DNA of 64,000 nucleotides from Miniphocaeibacter massiliensis (lineage in GTDB: Bacteria; Bacillota; Clostridia; Tissierellales; Peptoniphilaceae): NCBI RefSeq assembly GCF_900232905.1, contig NZ_OCTQ01000001.1, forward strand, positions 62,001-126,000. The letters run 5' to 3'. Shown in pieces: positions 1-8,896 of this stretch (positions within the stretch are counted from its first letter, which is position 1; the number at the start of each line of letters is the position of its first letter). The translations under genes were made by a program, and so were the position numbers. The notes below the pieces were generated by a model. It saw only the letters and a list, made by a program, of their open reading frames with translations, did no database searches and had not been told where the DNA came from.

Positions 1-2234
1 GTAAAGTTTCATATGCAGAAGATAATAAGATGCTTAATATAAGCGATACAAAAATTGTTAAAGGAAATTCAACCTATATTAATTCTATAAGTGGGGATAA
101 TATAACTGAAGGATCAAAATTAATATTTGAAGATGGGAATGGAAATAATAAAGAATTTACAGCAGAGCTCAATGAGGATACTGGTTTTTATTATTTTAAA
201 TTAAAATTTGATGAAGTGGGAACTTGGAAATTAATTGAATCTAGCCTTTCTGAAGTAAACCATGAGGAAGTTATCGTATACAATAGCTTAGAAGAAATGA
301 CGGGAAGAAAAGATGGTTATATAGATATTTCTGGAATAGATAATACATCTATTGAAGGTAAGAATTTAGAGTATAGTTTAACAAAGATAAAGGGATATAA
401 TAATCTTGGAAATTATGTAGAAGTTAAAGCTACTATATCAGATGATAATAATTCAGGAGAGTTTTTTATTTTTAATGATGGATTTTCCTCAACAATATCA
501 GTTCCAGAAAACTATACTTTAAATTCTGGAAATTATAAAGTTAATTTAGAAGTCCAAGGATATAGTACTTCTATAGATATTACATTAAAATCAACTTATA
601 CAACAGTTGTAGAAGATGTTGTTGAGAAGAAACAAGTAACAAGAAGTACAATGTCAGCATCTACAACAAGTACATCATCGACATTATTTGAAAGATACCA
701 AGGGGCTAACAGATACTCAACAGCAGTTAAAGTATCAAAATCTAAATATACACCTAAGGGTTCAGGGAAAGGAACTGAAGCTAAAGCTGTAGTATTGGTA
801 AACGGAAACAGCCCTAGTGATATGTCAGTTGCGGCAGCTTTTGCAAAACAAAAGAGTGCACCAATATTATTAGTACAAAAAGATTCATTGACTTCAGATA
901 CACTTAATGAAATTAAAAGGTTAAAAGTTAAGGATATATATATAATTGGTGGAAAAGCGGTAATAAGTGAAAAAGTAGAAAAAGAATTAAAGAATAATGG
1001 TATATCTGCTAAAAAAAGATTTGCAGGAAAAGACGCTTATGATACTTCAGTACTAGTATCTAAAGATTTAATAAGTATAACAAACAGAGGAACAGTTATT
1101 ATAATGTCAGGTACAAGTTACTATGATTCTTTGTCAGCAGCATCTTTGTCAGCAAGTAAAGCTTACCCAGTATTATGCGTATCAAAAAATTCTATGACAT
1201 CTGGTGTCAAATCAGCTATAAAATCAGCAGGTTATAAAGATGCAATTATTATAGGTGGAGATGCAACAATAAGTGAAAAAGTAAAAAAAGAAGTAGATAC
1301 TGTAATTAAGAGCAAAAAATCTAGTAGAGTATTTGGAGCGGATAGATATGGAACAAGCATGGCTATTGCAAAAAAATATTTTCCAAATACTAAGATAATA
1401 AATATTGCAACAGGAACAACTTATGCAGATGCACTTCCAGGAGCTGCAGTTGCTGGAGTTAATGATTCACCTATAATTGTAGTAGAAGGAAATACAGTTA
1501 GTAGTAATTTGAAAACATATATAAATGGGATTAAAGAATTAAAAGGGGTTTATATATTTGGAGGAACAGCTGCTGTAAGTGCAAAATTTGAGACTAATTT
1601 AAGAAATATTGTATTTTCGACAAGTACTGGTGGTGGATCTGGTTCTGGAGGAGTTAGTAAAGTAAGTATATTATTAGATCCTGGTCATGGTGCAGGCTCA
1701 ACTCATAATAGAGGTTATGTAGGTCCAAAGTGGAAAAACGAAGGTGATGGAAATTATTATTTTTCATTACTTTTAAAGAAAGAATTGGAAGCTTATGGAA
1801 TTAAAGTAGGAACTACAAGATCTAGTATAAGTGCGAATCCTGACTTAGCACCTAGGGGAGAAGCGGCTAAAGGATACAATTTATTTATATCATTACACAC
1901 TAATGCAGGTGGAGGAACAGGTGTTGAAATATATAATGATGTTCAAAGAACAGGAGCTGAAAAACTTGCTAGTAATTTAACGTCTAATATTTCAAGCACA
2001 TTAAATATTACGAATAGAGGGGTTAAGAAAAGACTTTATGGCGAAAATACATCTGGAGTAAACCCTAACCATAATTACTATGGTGTATTAAGAAATAATG
2101 GTGCAACAGCTGGAATGTTAATAGAACATTGTTTCCATGATAATTATACAGAAATAAAGAAATATGAAGATAGAGCAACAACTTTGGCTAAGAATATGGC
2201 ATCTGAAATAGCTAAGTATTATGGATTAAAATAA
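1..2234 (+). CDS. N-acetylmuramoyl-L-alanine amidase with three CWB2 cell-wall binding repeats (5' partial)
   Basis: Exported peptidoglycan hydrolase, incomplete at its 5' end. The reading frame is open to the left edge; the residues before the first in-window ATG (position 30) read VSYAEDNK, which looks like the end of a signal peptide (YA then E), so the true start lies upstream. Counting from that ATG, residues 1-200 are a beta-rich region I do not recognise. Residues about 220-530 hold three CWB2 repeats, opening with RYQGANRYSTA, RFAGKDAYDTS and RVFGADRYGTS. After a Gly/Ser linker (TGGGSGSGG), residues 545-734 form an Amidase_3 domain with zinc/catalytic motifs DPGHGAG, SLHTNAGG and IEHCFHDN. 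In the family the amidase cuts the MurNAc-L-Ala bond and CWB2 repeats anchor proteins to the wall, as known in Clostridioides difficile. Likely role: wall turnover or cell separation. Family call is secure; physiological role is inferred. Confidence 0.9.
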   Translation, partial: KVSYAEDNKMLNISDTKIVKGNSTYINSISGDNITEGSKLIFEDGNGNNKEFTAELNEDTGFYYFKLKFDEVGTWKLIESSLSEVNHEEVIVYNSLEEMTGRKDGYIDISGIDNTSIEGKNLEYSLTKIKGYNNLGNYVEVKATISDDNNSGEFFIFNDGFSSTISVPENYTLNSGNYKVNLEVQGYSTSIDITLKSTYTTVVEDVVEKKQVTRSTMSASTTSTSSTLFERYQGANRYSTAVKVSKSKYTPKGSGKGTEAKAVVLVNGNSPSDMSVAAAFAKQKSAPILLVQKDSLTSDTLNEIKRLKVKDIYIIGGKAVISEKVEKELKNNGISAKKRFAGKDAYDTSVLVSKDLISITNRGTVIIMSGTSYYDSLSAASLSASKAYPVLCVSKNSMTSGVKSAIKSAGYKDAIIIGGDATISEKVKKEVDTVIKSKKSSRVFGADRYGTSMAIAKKYFPNTKIINIATGTTYADALPGAAVAGVNDSPIIVVEGNTVSSNLKTYINGIKELKGVYIFGGTAAVSAKFETNLRNIVFSTSTGGGSGSGGVSKVSILLDPGHGAGSTHNRGYVGPKWKNEGDGNYYFSLLLKKELEAYGIKVGTTRSSISANPDLAPRGEAAKGYNLFISLHTNAGGGTGVEIYNDVQRTGAEKLASNLTSNISSTLNITNRGVKKRLYGENTSGVNPNHNYYGVLRNNGATAGMLIEHCFHDNYTEIKKYEDRATTLAKNMASEIAKYYGLK

Positions 2235-2258
2235 AAGACTACTATTGTAGTCTTTTTT
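2233..2258 (+). terminator. Rho-independent terminator after the CWB2 amidase gene
   Basis: Perfect 10-bp stem AAAAGACTAC / GTAGTCTTTT with a TATT loop, running into a T tract. The stem begins inside the stop codon of the amidase gene and separates it from the tig promoter. Confidence 0.85.
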
Positions 2259-2277
2259 AATGCAAAAGTAAAAAAAA

Positions 2278-2290
2278 TATGGTATACTGA
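2278..2290 (+). promoter_or_regulatory. Probable extended -10 promoter of tig
   Basis: TGGTATACT at 2280-2288 is an extended -10 element (TGn plus TATACT) lying 39 bases before the tig start. No good -35 is visible at the right spacing, as is usual for extended -10 promoters. Confidence 0.5.
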
Positions 2291-2327
2291 TTAAATGTGA
2301 ATGCATATTAAAAAATGGAGGAATATA

Positions 2328-3632
2328 ATGAGCGCAGTTTTAGTAAATAAGGAAAAAAACAGAGCAGTTTTTACTGTAGAAGTGCAACAAGATAAATTCG
2401 AAGGAGCTATTCAAAAAGCTTATTTAAAAAATAAAAAAAGATTTTCAATTCCAGGATTTAGAAAGGGAAAGGTACCTAGAAAAATAATTGAAATGAATTA
2501 TGGAGAAGGTATTTTTTATGAAGATGCTATTAATATATTGTTACCAGAAGTATATGAAAATGCACTTGATGAATTAAAATTGGATCCAGTAGATAACCCA
2601 GAAATAGATATAGATGAATTAGATAGAGAAAATCCAATTAAAATTAAATTTGAAGTAGATGTTAAACCAGAACCAAAATTAAATGATTATTCATCTTTAG
2701 AAGCAGAAATTGATTCATATCAAGTTAAAGATGAAGATATCGATAGAAAAATAAATAGTGAATTAGAAGCTAACTCAAGAATGGTTTCTGTTGAAGATAG
2801 GTCAGCAAAATTAGATGATATAGTAAATATTGACTTTAATGGAAAACTTGACGGTGTTGAATTTGAAGGTGGAAAAGCTGAAGGATATGATTTAACTCTT
2901 GGTTCTAATACATTTATCCCAGGTTTTGAAGATCAAATAGTGGGTAAAAACATTGGAGAAGAATTTGATGTTAATGTTACTTTCCCAGAAGATTACAATG
3001 AAGAAAGTCTTAAAGGAAAAGCTGTTGTTTTTGAAGTGAAATTAAATTCAATTCAAGAAAAAGTTTTACCAGAGTTAGATGATGAATTTGTTAAAGATGT
3101 TTCTGAATTTGATACTTTAGATGAGTATAAAGAAAATATTAAAAAAGATTTAGAAAAACAAAATAAAGAAAGAGAAAAAATAGACAAAGAAAACAAAGCT
3201 GTAGAAGCTTTAATAGATGTAATGGAAGTTGAAATACCAGAATCTATGATTAATGGCGAAGTAGATCGTCAATATGAAGACTTTTTATATAGGATACAAG
3301 GAATGGGCTTAAATGCTGAACAATACTTTTCTATAACTAACTCAAATGAAGAATCTACTAAAGAAGAGTTAAAACCAAATGCAGAGAAAAAAGTTAAGTC
3401 TGACTTAGCATTAGAAGCATTTATAGAAGCAGAAAAAATTGAAGCTTCTGAAGATGAGGTAGAAGAAGAATTAAATATTTTAGCAGAGCAATACGATTCA
3501 AAAAACAAAGAAAAATTTATAAATAATATGAAAAAATCTGGAAATATAAGTATTGTTACAGAAAGCTTAAATAAAAAGAAAGCTGTAGAAAAATTAGTAG
3601 GTATGGTCAACTTTAAAGAAAAATCTGAATAG
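2328..3632 (+). CDS. tig: Trigger factor, ribosome-associated chaperone and peptidyl-prolyl isomerase
   Basis: Binds at the ribosome exit tunnel and helps nascent chains fold. I place the start at the ATG at 2328, which has a good ribosome site (GGAGGA at 2317-2322); an in-frame ATG at 2301 adds nine residues but has no ribosome site. The 434-residue product matches the family. The N-terminal domain carries the ribosome-binding signature FRKGKVPR at about residue 43. An FKBP-type isomerase domain spans roughly 160-245 (DIVNIDFNGKLDGVEFEGG), followed by the helical, highly charged C-terminal chaperone domain. It heads the classic tig-clpP-clpX-lon cluster, linking co-translational folding with proteolysis; clpP follows after 22 bases. 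Confidence 0.97.
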   Translation: MSAVLVNKEKNRAVFTVEVQQDKFEGAIQKAYLKNKKRFSIPGFRKGKVPRKIIEMNYGEGIFYEDAINILLPEVYENALDELKLDPVDNPEIDIDELDRENPIKIKFEVDVKPEPKLNDYSSLEAEIDSYQVKDEDIDRKINSELEANSRMVSVEDRSAKLDDIVNIDFNGKLDGVEFEGGKAEGYDLTLGSNTFIPGFEDQIVGKNIGEEFDVNVTFPEDYNEESLKGKAVVFEVKLNSIQEKVLPELDDEFVKDVSEFDTLDEYKENIKKDLEKQNKEREKIDKENKAVEALIDVMEVEIPESMINGEVDRQYEDFLYRIQGMGLNAEQYFSITNSNEESTKEELKPNAEKKVKSDLALEAFIEAEKIEASEDEVEEELNILAEQYDSKNKEKFINNMKKSGNISIVTESLNKKKAVEKLVGMVNFKEKSE

Positions 3633-3654
3633 ATTTTAAAGGAGGCGTTTTATT

Positions 3655-4239
3655 ATGGCATTAGTTCCAATGGTTGTGGAGCAAACTAATAGAGGTGAAA
3701 GATCTTACGATATATTTTCTAGACTATTAAAGGATAGAATAATATTCTTGAGTGGGGAAATAAATAATGCAGTAGCAGATTTAGTGGTAGCACAATTACT
3801 TTTCTTAGAGTCAGAAGACCCTAAAAAGGATATTCAATTGTATATTAACTCTCCAGGAGGATCTGTAAGCGCAGGGTTTGCTATATATGACACTATGAAA
3901 TATGTTAAATGTGATGTTAGCACAATTTGTATAGGAATGGCAGCTAGTATGGGAGCATTTTTATTAGCAGCAGGTGAAAAAGGCAAGAGATTTGCTTTAC
4001 CAAATGCAGATGTAATGATACATCAACCACTAGGTGGTGCTCAAGGGCAAGCAGAAGATATTAGAATTCAAGCAGAAAAAATTATAAAGACTAGATCTAA
4101 GTTAAATGATATTTTATCTGAAAACACAGGTCAACCACTAGAAATTATTGAAAAAGATACAGATAGAGATAATTATATGGATGCCTATGAAGCAAAAGAA
4201 TATGGTTTAGTAGACGAAGTAATAGAAAAGTCTAAATAG
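3655..4239 (+). CDS. clpP: ATP-dependent Clp protease proteolytic subunit ClpP
   Basis: Serine protease subunit that forms the tetradecameric barrel fed by ClpX or ClpC. The 194-residue length is typical. The catalytic triad can be placed as Ser98 (GMAASMG), His123 (MIHQPLGG) and Asp172 ([11 protein letters not shown]). The start is supported by AAAGGAGG about eight bases upstream. The gene is followed after eight bases by clpX, whose ribosome site (AGGAG) begins at the clpP stop codon, consistent with cotranscription and coupled translation. No N-terminal targeting sequence is seen; cytoplasmic. Confidence 0.98.
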   Translation: MALVPMVVEQTNRGERSYDIFSRLLKDRIIFLSGEINNAVADLVVAQLLFLESEDPKKDIQLYINSPGGSVSAGFAIYDTMKYVKCDVSTICIGMAASMGAFLLAAGEKGKRFALPNADVMIHQPLGGAQGQAEDIRIQAEKIIKTRSKLNDILSENTGQPLEIIEKDTDRDNYMDAYEAKEYGLVDEVIEKSK

Positions 4240-4247
4240 GAGATTTA

Positions 4248-5480
4248 ATGACAGATATTGAAACAAACAAGATAAGTTGTTCTTTTTGTGGCAAGACATC
4301 TGATGAAGTAAATAGACTAATAGCAGGACCAAATGTTTATATTTGTGATGAATGCGTTAGACTATGTAATGATATAATTGATGAAGAAAATATTGATATA
4401 AAAGAAGCTTCTCGAAATTTCGAGAAGCTTCAAAAGCCTGTTGAAATAAAGCAGGTTCTTGACCAATATGTAATTCAACAAGAAATGGGGAAAAAAGCTT
4501 TATCAGTTGCTGTATATAACCACTATAAAAGAATAGCTACTAATTATAATAGTGAAGATATTGAACTTCAAAAATCTAATATACTATTAATAGGGCCAAC
4601 CGGTTCAGGAAAAACATTACTCGCTCAAACTCTAGCTAAGACTTTAGATGTACCTTTTGCTATTGCAGATGCAACATCTTTAACAGAAGCTGGCTATGTA
4701 GGAGAAGATGTTGAAAATGTTATTCTTAAACTAGTACAAGCAGCGGATTACGATATTGAAAAAGCTGAAAGAGGAATTATATATATCGATGAGATAGATA
4801 AAATTACTAGAAAATCAGCTAATCCATCAATAACAAGAGATGTTAGTGGTGAAGGTGTTCAGCAAGCATTACTTAAAATTATTGAAGGAATGGTTGCAAA
4901 TGTACCTCCACAAGGAGGAAGAAAGCATCCGCATCAAGAATATATACAAGTTGATACCACAAATATATTGTTTATATTTGGAGGAGCTTTTGAAGGTGTT
5001 GAAAAAATTATTGAAAAAAGAAAAGAAACTAAATCTATAGGTTTCGGAGCTGATATTAGGGAAAGAAAAGAGTCTAAATTAGGTGAGTTAATTAAAGATA
5101 TTAGACCAGAAGACTTACTTAAATTTGGATTAATCCCAGAGCTTGTAGGTAGAATTCCGGTAATAGTTACATTAGAGGAATTAGATGAAGATTCTTTGGT
5201 ACAAATATTGGTAGAACCTAAGAATGCTATTATTAAGCAGTACAAAGAATTATTTAGAATGGATGATGTCGAATTGACATTTACAGATGATGCTTTGAAA
5301 GCAATAGCAGAAAAAGCATATAATAGAAGGACAGGGGCTAGAGGGTTAAGGTCTATAATTGAAGAAAATTTAATGGATATAATGTTTGAATTGCCTTCAA
5401 GGACAGATGTTAAGGAAGTAATTATAGATAAAGATACAATTACTAAAAATGTTAGTCCTAAGTTAATCATTAACGAATAA
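4248..5480 (+). CDS. clpX: ATP-dependent Clp protease ATP-binding subunit ClpX
   Basis: AAA+ unfoldase that recognises tagged or damaged proteins and threads them into ClpP. At 410 residues it is normal length. The N-terminal zinc-binding domain has Cys11, Cys14, Cys33 and Cys36. Walker A is GPTGSGKT at residues 116-123, followed by a Walker B of the IIYIDEIDK type, the SALLK-like pore region, and a C-terminal small AAA domain with the sensor-2 region ([11 protein letters not shown]). The linker between zinc finger and AAA+ core is encoded by a 28-bp perfect DNA palindrome at 4404-4431, which is unusual for coding DNA. A terminator follows the gene, so lon may be only partly cotranscribed. 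Confidence 0.98.
   Translation: MTDIETNKISCSFCGKTSDEVNRLIAGPNVYICDECVRLCNDIIDEENIDIKEASRNFEKLQKPVEIKQVLDQYVIQQEMGKKALSVAVYNHYKRIATNYNSEDIELQKSNILLIGPTGSGKTLLAQTLAKTLDVPFAIADATSLTEAGYVGEDVENVILKLVQAADYDIEKAERGIIYIDEIDKITRKSANPSITRDVSGEGVQQALLKIIEGMVANVPPQGGRKHPHQEYIQVDTTNILFIFGGAFEGVEKIIEKRKETKSIGFGADIRERKESKLGELIKDIRPEDLLKFGLIPELVGRIPVIVTLEELDEDSLVQILVEPKNAIIKQYKELFRMDDVELTFTDDALKAIAEKAYNRRTGARGLRSIIEENLMDIMFELPSRTDVKEVIIDKDTITKNVSPKLIINE
4404..4431. repeat. 28-bp perfect palindrome inside clpX
   Basis: The arm GAAGCTTCTCGAAA is followed immediately by its exact reverse complement TTTCGAGAAGCTTC, giving a 28-bp perfect palindrome without a spacer. It encodes EASRNFEKL between the zinc-binding and AAA+ domains. 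It could be a protein-binding site, an RNA hairpin, or chance in a tolerant linker. Confidence 0.9.
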
Positions 5481-5481
5481 A

Positions 5482-5508
5482 AGCTCACAAATGTGAGCTA
5501 TTTTTTTT
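5482..5508 (+). terminator. Terminator between clpX and lon
   Basis: AGCTCACA / TGTGAGCT inverted repeat followed by A and eight T residues. It starts two bases after the clpX stop and ends 12 bases before lon, so lon expression probably depends on readthrough or an unseen promoter. Confidence 0.8.
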
Positions 5509-5519
5509 GAGAGGTAAGT

Positions 5520-7859
5520 ATGGGAATAGATACTATATATAATAAAAAAGAATTAAAACTACCTGTAATACCAATGAGAGGTATTTGGATTTTTCCTCAT
5601 ACAGTAATCCACTTTGATGTAGGAAGAGAATTATCATTAAATGCTCTAAGTGAAGCTATGGTACATGATTCATTGATATTTTTATGTGCACAGAAAGATC
5701 CAGCAACGGAAAACCCTGTAGTAGATGAATTTTATTCAACGGGAATAGTTGCAGAAATTAAGCAAACATTAAAGCTTCCAAATGGAAATATGCGTGTTTT
5801 GGTAGAAGGTATAAGTAGAGCTAGGGCAAAAGAATTTACTTTTGGAGAAAAATTAATAGAAGCAGAAGTTGAGGAATTTACTTATAGCTTAGAAGATATA
5901 GAAAGAACAGATGACTTAAATGCTATTAGTAGACTTGTAATTAACGATGCCAAAGATTATGTAGGCATGAATCCAAATATGTCTAATGAAATGATTATGC
6001 CCATATTAGAACAAGATGATCCTAGTAGATTAGCAGACGTTATAGCTTCATATATAACATTAGAACCAGAAGATTATTTTAATATTGTTAATGAATTTGA
6101 TATTTATCAAAGATTAGAACTAATACACTCTATATTATTAAAAGAGATAGAGTATTTAAAAATAGAGGAAAAGATAAATCAAAAAGTTTCCAAACAAATA
6201 AATAAAAATCAAAGAGAGTACTATTTAAAAGAGCAACTTCAAGCTATAAGAGAAGAATTAGGTGAAGAAGAAGACGAAGATATAGTATTTAAATATGAAG
6301 AAAATATAAAAAAATTAAAACTAAACAAGAAATCAGAAGAACATGTATTAAAAGAGGTTAAAAGGCTAAGTAACCTTTCTCCAGGTAGCCCAGATACAAA
6401 TGTAATTCGTTCTTATTTAGACGAAGTATTAAGTCTTCCTTGGAAGAAAACTACCAGAGAGAAGTATGATATAACAGAAGCTAGAGACATACTAGATGAA
6501 GATCATTATGGTTTAGATGATGTTAAAGAAAGAGTGTTAGAATTTATAGCTGTTAGGAAAATGACTAAGGGGTTAAAAGGACCTATACTATGTTTAGTAG
6601 GGCCACCAGGTGTTGGTAAAACATCAATAGCAAAGTCAATTGCAAGAGCTACGAATAGAAATTTTGTAAATATGAGATTAGGTGGAGTTAGAGACGAAGC
6701 TGAAATTAGAGGTCATAGGAAAACATATATTGGAGCTATGCCTGGAAGAATTATTAAACTTATGGAAGAGGCTAAATCTAATAACCCAGTATTTTTACTA
6801 GATGAAATAGATAAACTTGCATCAGATTTTAGAGGAGACCCAGCATCAGCGCTTTTAGAGGTTTTAGACCCAGCACAAAATGACTCATTTGTAGATAGTT
6901 ATATAGAAATTCCATATGATTTATCTAAAGTGATGTTTTTAACTACAGCAAATTCATTAAATACAATCCCGAGAGCTTTACTGGATAGAATGGAAGTTAT
7001 TAGAATTTCTGGTTATACAGAGTTTGAAAAACTTAACATAGCTGAAAAATATCTAGTTCCTAAGCAAATTAAGGAACATGGATTAACTGAAGAACAATTA
7101 ATAATAACAAAAGATGTTCTTAAAAAGATGATAAATAATTATACAAGAGAATCTGGAGTTAGAAATTTAGAAAGACTTATTTCAAAAGCAGTTAGAAAAT
7201 CTGTTATGGAACTTGTTGAAAAAGATAAAAAATGCATAAAGATAAATGCTAAAAATCTAGAAAAATATATTGGAAATGTAAAAATTGTAGACGATGATAT
7301 TCCTAAAGAAGATATGATTGGTGTTGTAAACGGACTTGCTTGGACAGAAGTTGGTGGAGAAATTTTAACAATAGAAACCAATATAATGGAAGGTTCAGGA
7401 AAAACTCAACTAACTGGAATGCTTGGAGATGTTATGAAAGAGTCTGCTATGGCAGCAGTTTCATATATTAGAAGTAACCAAAATCGCTTAGGAATTAAAG
7501 GAGAATTTTACAAAGATAAAGACATTCATATACATTTTCCAGAAGGAGCAGTTCCTAAAGATGGTCCTTCTGCAGGAGTATCAATAACTACTTCTCTTGT
7601 GTCAGCATTAACAGGGAAAAAAGTAAGACATGATATTGCAATGACTGGTGAAATTACACTAAGAGGTAGAGTTTTACCAATAGGTGGAGTTAAAGAAAAG
7701 GTATTAGCTGCAAATAGATATAATATAAAAAATATAATACTTCCTAAAGCAAATGAAAAAGATATAGAAGATATACCAGAAAAAATAAGAAAAACTTTAA
7801 ATTTCAATTTAGTTGAAAATATAGATGAAGTTTTAGAAATAGCAATTAGAGAACCGTAG
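5520..7859 (+). CDS. lon: ATP-dependent endopeptidase La (Lon protease, LonA type)
   Basis: Cytoplasmic protease that degrades misfolded and regulatory proteins. The 779-residue LonA layout is complete. An N-terminal LAN substrate-binding domain (about 1-200, beginning LPVIPMRGIWIFPHTV) is followed by a coiled segment. The AAA+ module has Walker A GPPGVGKT at residues 361-368 and Walker B FLLDEIDK. The C-terminal protease domain has the catalytic dyad Ser684 (DGPSAG) and Lys727 (GGVKEK). The start is supported by GAGAGG six bases upstream. It completes the tig-clpP-clpX-lon protein quality-control cluster, although a terminator hairpin sits between clpX and lon. Confidence 0.98.
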   Translation: MGIDTIYNKKELKLPVIPMRGIWIFPHTVIHFDVGRELSLNALSEAMVHDSLIFLCAQKDPATENPVVDEFYSTGIVAEIKQTLKLPNGNMRVLVEGISRARAKEFTFGEKLIEAEVEEFTYSLEDIERTDDLNAISRLVINDAKDYVGMNPNMSNEMIMPILEQDDPSRLADVIASYITLEPEDYFNIVNEFDIYQRLELIHSILLKEIEYLKIEEKINQKVSKQINKNQREYYLKEQLQAIREELGEEEDEDIVFKYEENIKKLKLNKKSEEHVLKEVKRLSNLSPGSPDTNVIRSYLDEVLSLPWKKTTREKYDITEARDILDEDHYGLDDVKERVLEFIAVRKMTKGLKGPILCLVGPPGVGKTSIAKSIARATNRNFVNMRLGGVRDEAEIRGHRKTYIGAMPGRIIKLMEEAKSNNPVFLLDEIDKLASDFRGDPASALLEVLDPAQNDSFVDSYIEIPYDLSKVMFLTTANSLNTIPRALLDRMEVIRISGYTEFEKLNIAEKYLVPKQIKEHGLTEEQLIITKDVLKKMINNYTRESGVRNLERLISKAVRKSVMELVEKDKKCIKINAKNLEKYIGNVKIVDDDIPKEDMIGVVNGLAWTEVGGEILTIETNIMEGSGKTQLTGMLGDVMKESAMAAVSYIRSNQNRLGIKGEFYKDKDIHIHFPEGAVPKDGPSAGVSITTSLVSALTGKKVRHDIAMTGEITLRGRVLPIGGVKEKVLAANRYNIKNIILPKANEKDIEDIPEKIRKTLNFNLVENIDEVLEIAIREP

Positions 7860-7876
7860 AAATACGGTTCTTTTTT
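7851..7876 (+). terminator. Terminator of lon
   Basis: Stem GAACCGTA / TACGGTTC with a GAAA tetraloop followed by six T residues. The left arm includes the last codons and part of the lon stop codon. Confidence 0.85.
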
Positions 7877-7966
7877 ATTGTATATAGAAATATATAATTT
7901 TTATATTAGACTTAAATATTTTTCAAGAAGAAAAAGTAAGAGAAAGTTTATTTAATAGTAATGAAA

Positions 7967-8418
7967 TTATAGAATTTTTACCATTTGAATCTCTTTAAAT
8001 TGTATACCATTATAAGAATAATTTATTTCTTTTACTTTAGTAAATCCTAAAGATTTATACATATTTAAGGCTAAATAATTATCTATGCTAACACTTATAT
8101 AAATTTTATTAGCACCTACTTTGTTTTTAAAATAATCTAAAAATTCTATTACAGATTTTTTTCCATATACTTTATTTTGAAACTTGTAATCTATCATAAA
8201 TCTACTTAAAGACCATCCAGGTATATTATGGTCGTAATCGTAGAGTAAAAGTCCGACCATTATATCGTTATCATAAATAGCTAGTGGATAAAGTCCATCT
8301 TCATAAACAGACTCAAGTAAAGTTCTAGTATTATCAGCAACAAAGTTTTTTGATTATCTGCGACTTTTAATAGCATACACTCTGCATAATTAGTTTTATC
8401 TATTTCTTTAAAAATCAT
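7967..8418 (-). pseudogene. GNAT family N-acetyltransferase, frameshifted
   Basis: On the minus strand an ATG at 8418 (with GAAGGT upstream) opens a frame reading MIFKEIDKTNYAECMLLKVA. It breaks at a run of six A (plus-strand T run, 8346-8351). Shifting by one base restores FVADNTRTLLESVYEDGLYP followed by the frame at 8260-7967, which contains MVGLLLYDYDHNIPGWSL and the acetyl-CoA-binding end (NYLALNMYKSLGFTKV). With one base inserted the gene would encode about 150 residues, normal for a GNAT of the diamine/spermidine acetyltransferase type. Either a real inactivating deletion, a slippage-prone homopolymer, or a sequencing error. Substrate cannot be told. Confidence 0.75.
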
Positions 8419-8456
8419 AATGCTACCTTCTTATATAATATTAACATAAATATATA

Positions 8457-8479
8457 TTGTACTATTCTAAATAATACAA
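8457..8479. promoter_or_regulatory. Putative GntR operator 1 (TTGTA-N13-TACAA)
   Basis: Imperfect inverted repeat with arms TTGTACTATT and AATAATACAA (9 of 10 positions match) around a 3-base centre, just upstream of the -10 element of the GntR gene. It has the same 23-bp length and TTGTA/TACAA ends as the site at 8493-8515. Confidence 0.6.
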
Positions 8480-8484
8480 AATAA

Positions 8485-8493
8485 TGATATAAT
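8485..8493 (+). promoter_or_regulatory. Extended -10 promoter of the GntR gene
   Basis: TGATATAAT, an extended -10 (TGn plus TATAAT at 8488-8493) 22 bases before the start of the regulator gene and lying between the two operator-like repeats. Confidence 0.6.
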
Positions 8494-8515
8494 TGTATTA
8501 AGGAAGGTGATACAA
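8493..8515. promoter_or_regulatory. Putative GntR operator 2, overlapping the ribosome binding site
   Basis: A second 23-bp element with ends TTGTATTA and GATACAA, spaced 36 bp centre to centre from the first. It spans the AAGGAAGGTG ribosome site and ends on the first base of the ATG, so a bound repressor would cover promoter and start. Confidence 0.5.
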
Positions 8516-8895
8516 TGTTAATAAAAATAGATATAACCTCATCAACTCCAGTATATGTGCAACTTAGAAATGAAATAATAAAGGGAGTTGCTTATGGAGA
8601 AATAGAAAAAGGAGAGAAACTTCCAACAGTTAGAGAAATGGCAAAACAAACAGGACTTAATCCAATGACTGTAAATAAAGCATATCAATTGTTAAAAGAA
8701 GAGGGCATAGTAAAAACAGAAGGTAGAAATGGCGTAACTGTAAGAGAAGATATAACACCTAACGAACTTTTCCTGACTAAACTAAATAATGAAGTAGAGC
8801 TTATATTAACCGAATCTATAGTAAGAGGATTTAATATTGAAAATATAATAGATTTAATAAATATTAAGTCCAAAAAATTACAGGAGGAAGCGTAG
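8515..8895 (+). CDS. GntR family transcriptional regulator, YtrA type
   Basis: Short DNA-binding regulator of 126 residues. The N-terminal winged helix (about 1-75) has the GntR signature VYVQLRNEIIKGVAYGEIEKG followed by KLPTVREMAKQTGLNPMTVNKAYQLL. Only about 45 residues follow, so there is no large ligand domain; this matches the YtrA subfamily, usually encoded beside the membrane or transport genes it controls. The next gene starts one base after its stop codon with its ribosome site (CAGGAGG) inside the regulator's 3' end. Two 23-bp TTGTA/TACAA repeats flank its own -10 element, suggesting autoregulation. Effector unknown. Confidence 0.9.
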   Translation: MLIKIDITSSTPVYVQLRNEIIKGVAYGEIEKGEKLPTVREMAKQTGLNPMTVNKAYQLLKEEGIVKTEGRNGVTVREDITPNELFLTKLNNEVELILTESIVRGFNIENIIDLINIKSKKLQEEA

Positions 8896-8896
8896 A

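Noticed and set aside
4934-5488. Long minus-strand frames opposite clpX, lon, argJ and similar genes
   Set aside because: They mirror strongly supported plus-strand enzymes, lack ribosome sites and have Ser/Leu/Ile-rich composition typical of antisense frames.
7877-7966. Plus-strand segment after lon reading LDLNIFQEEKVRESLF and ending FLPFESL then stop
   Set aside because: About 35 codons, no start codon or ribosome site, and no family I recognise. Possibly a gene remnant but not supportable.
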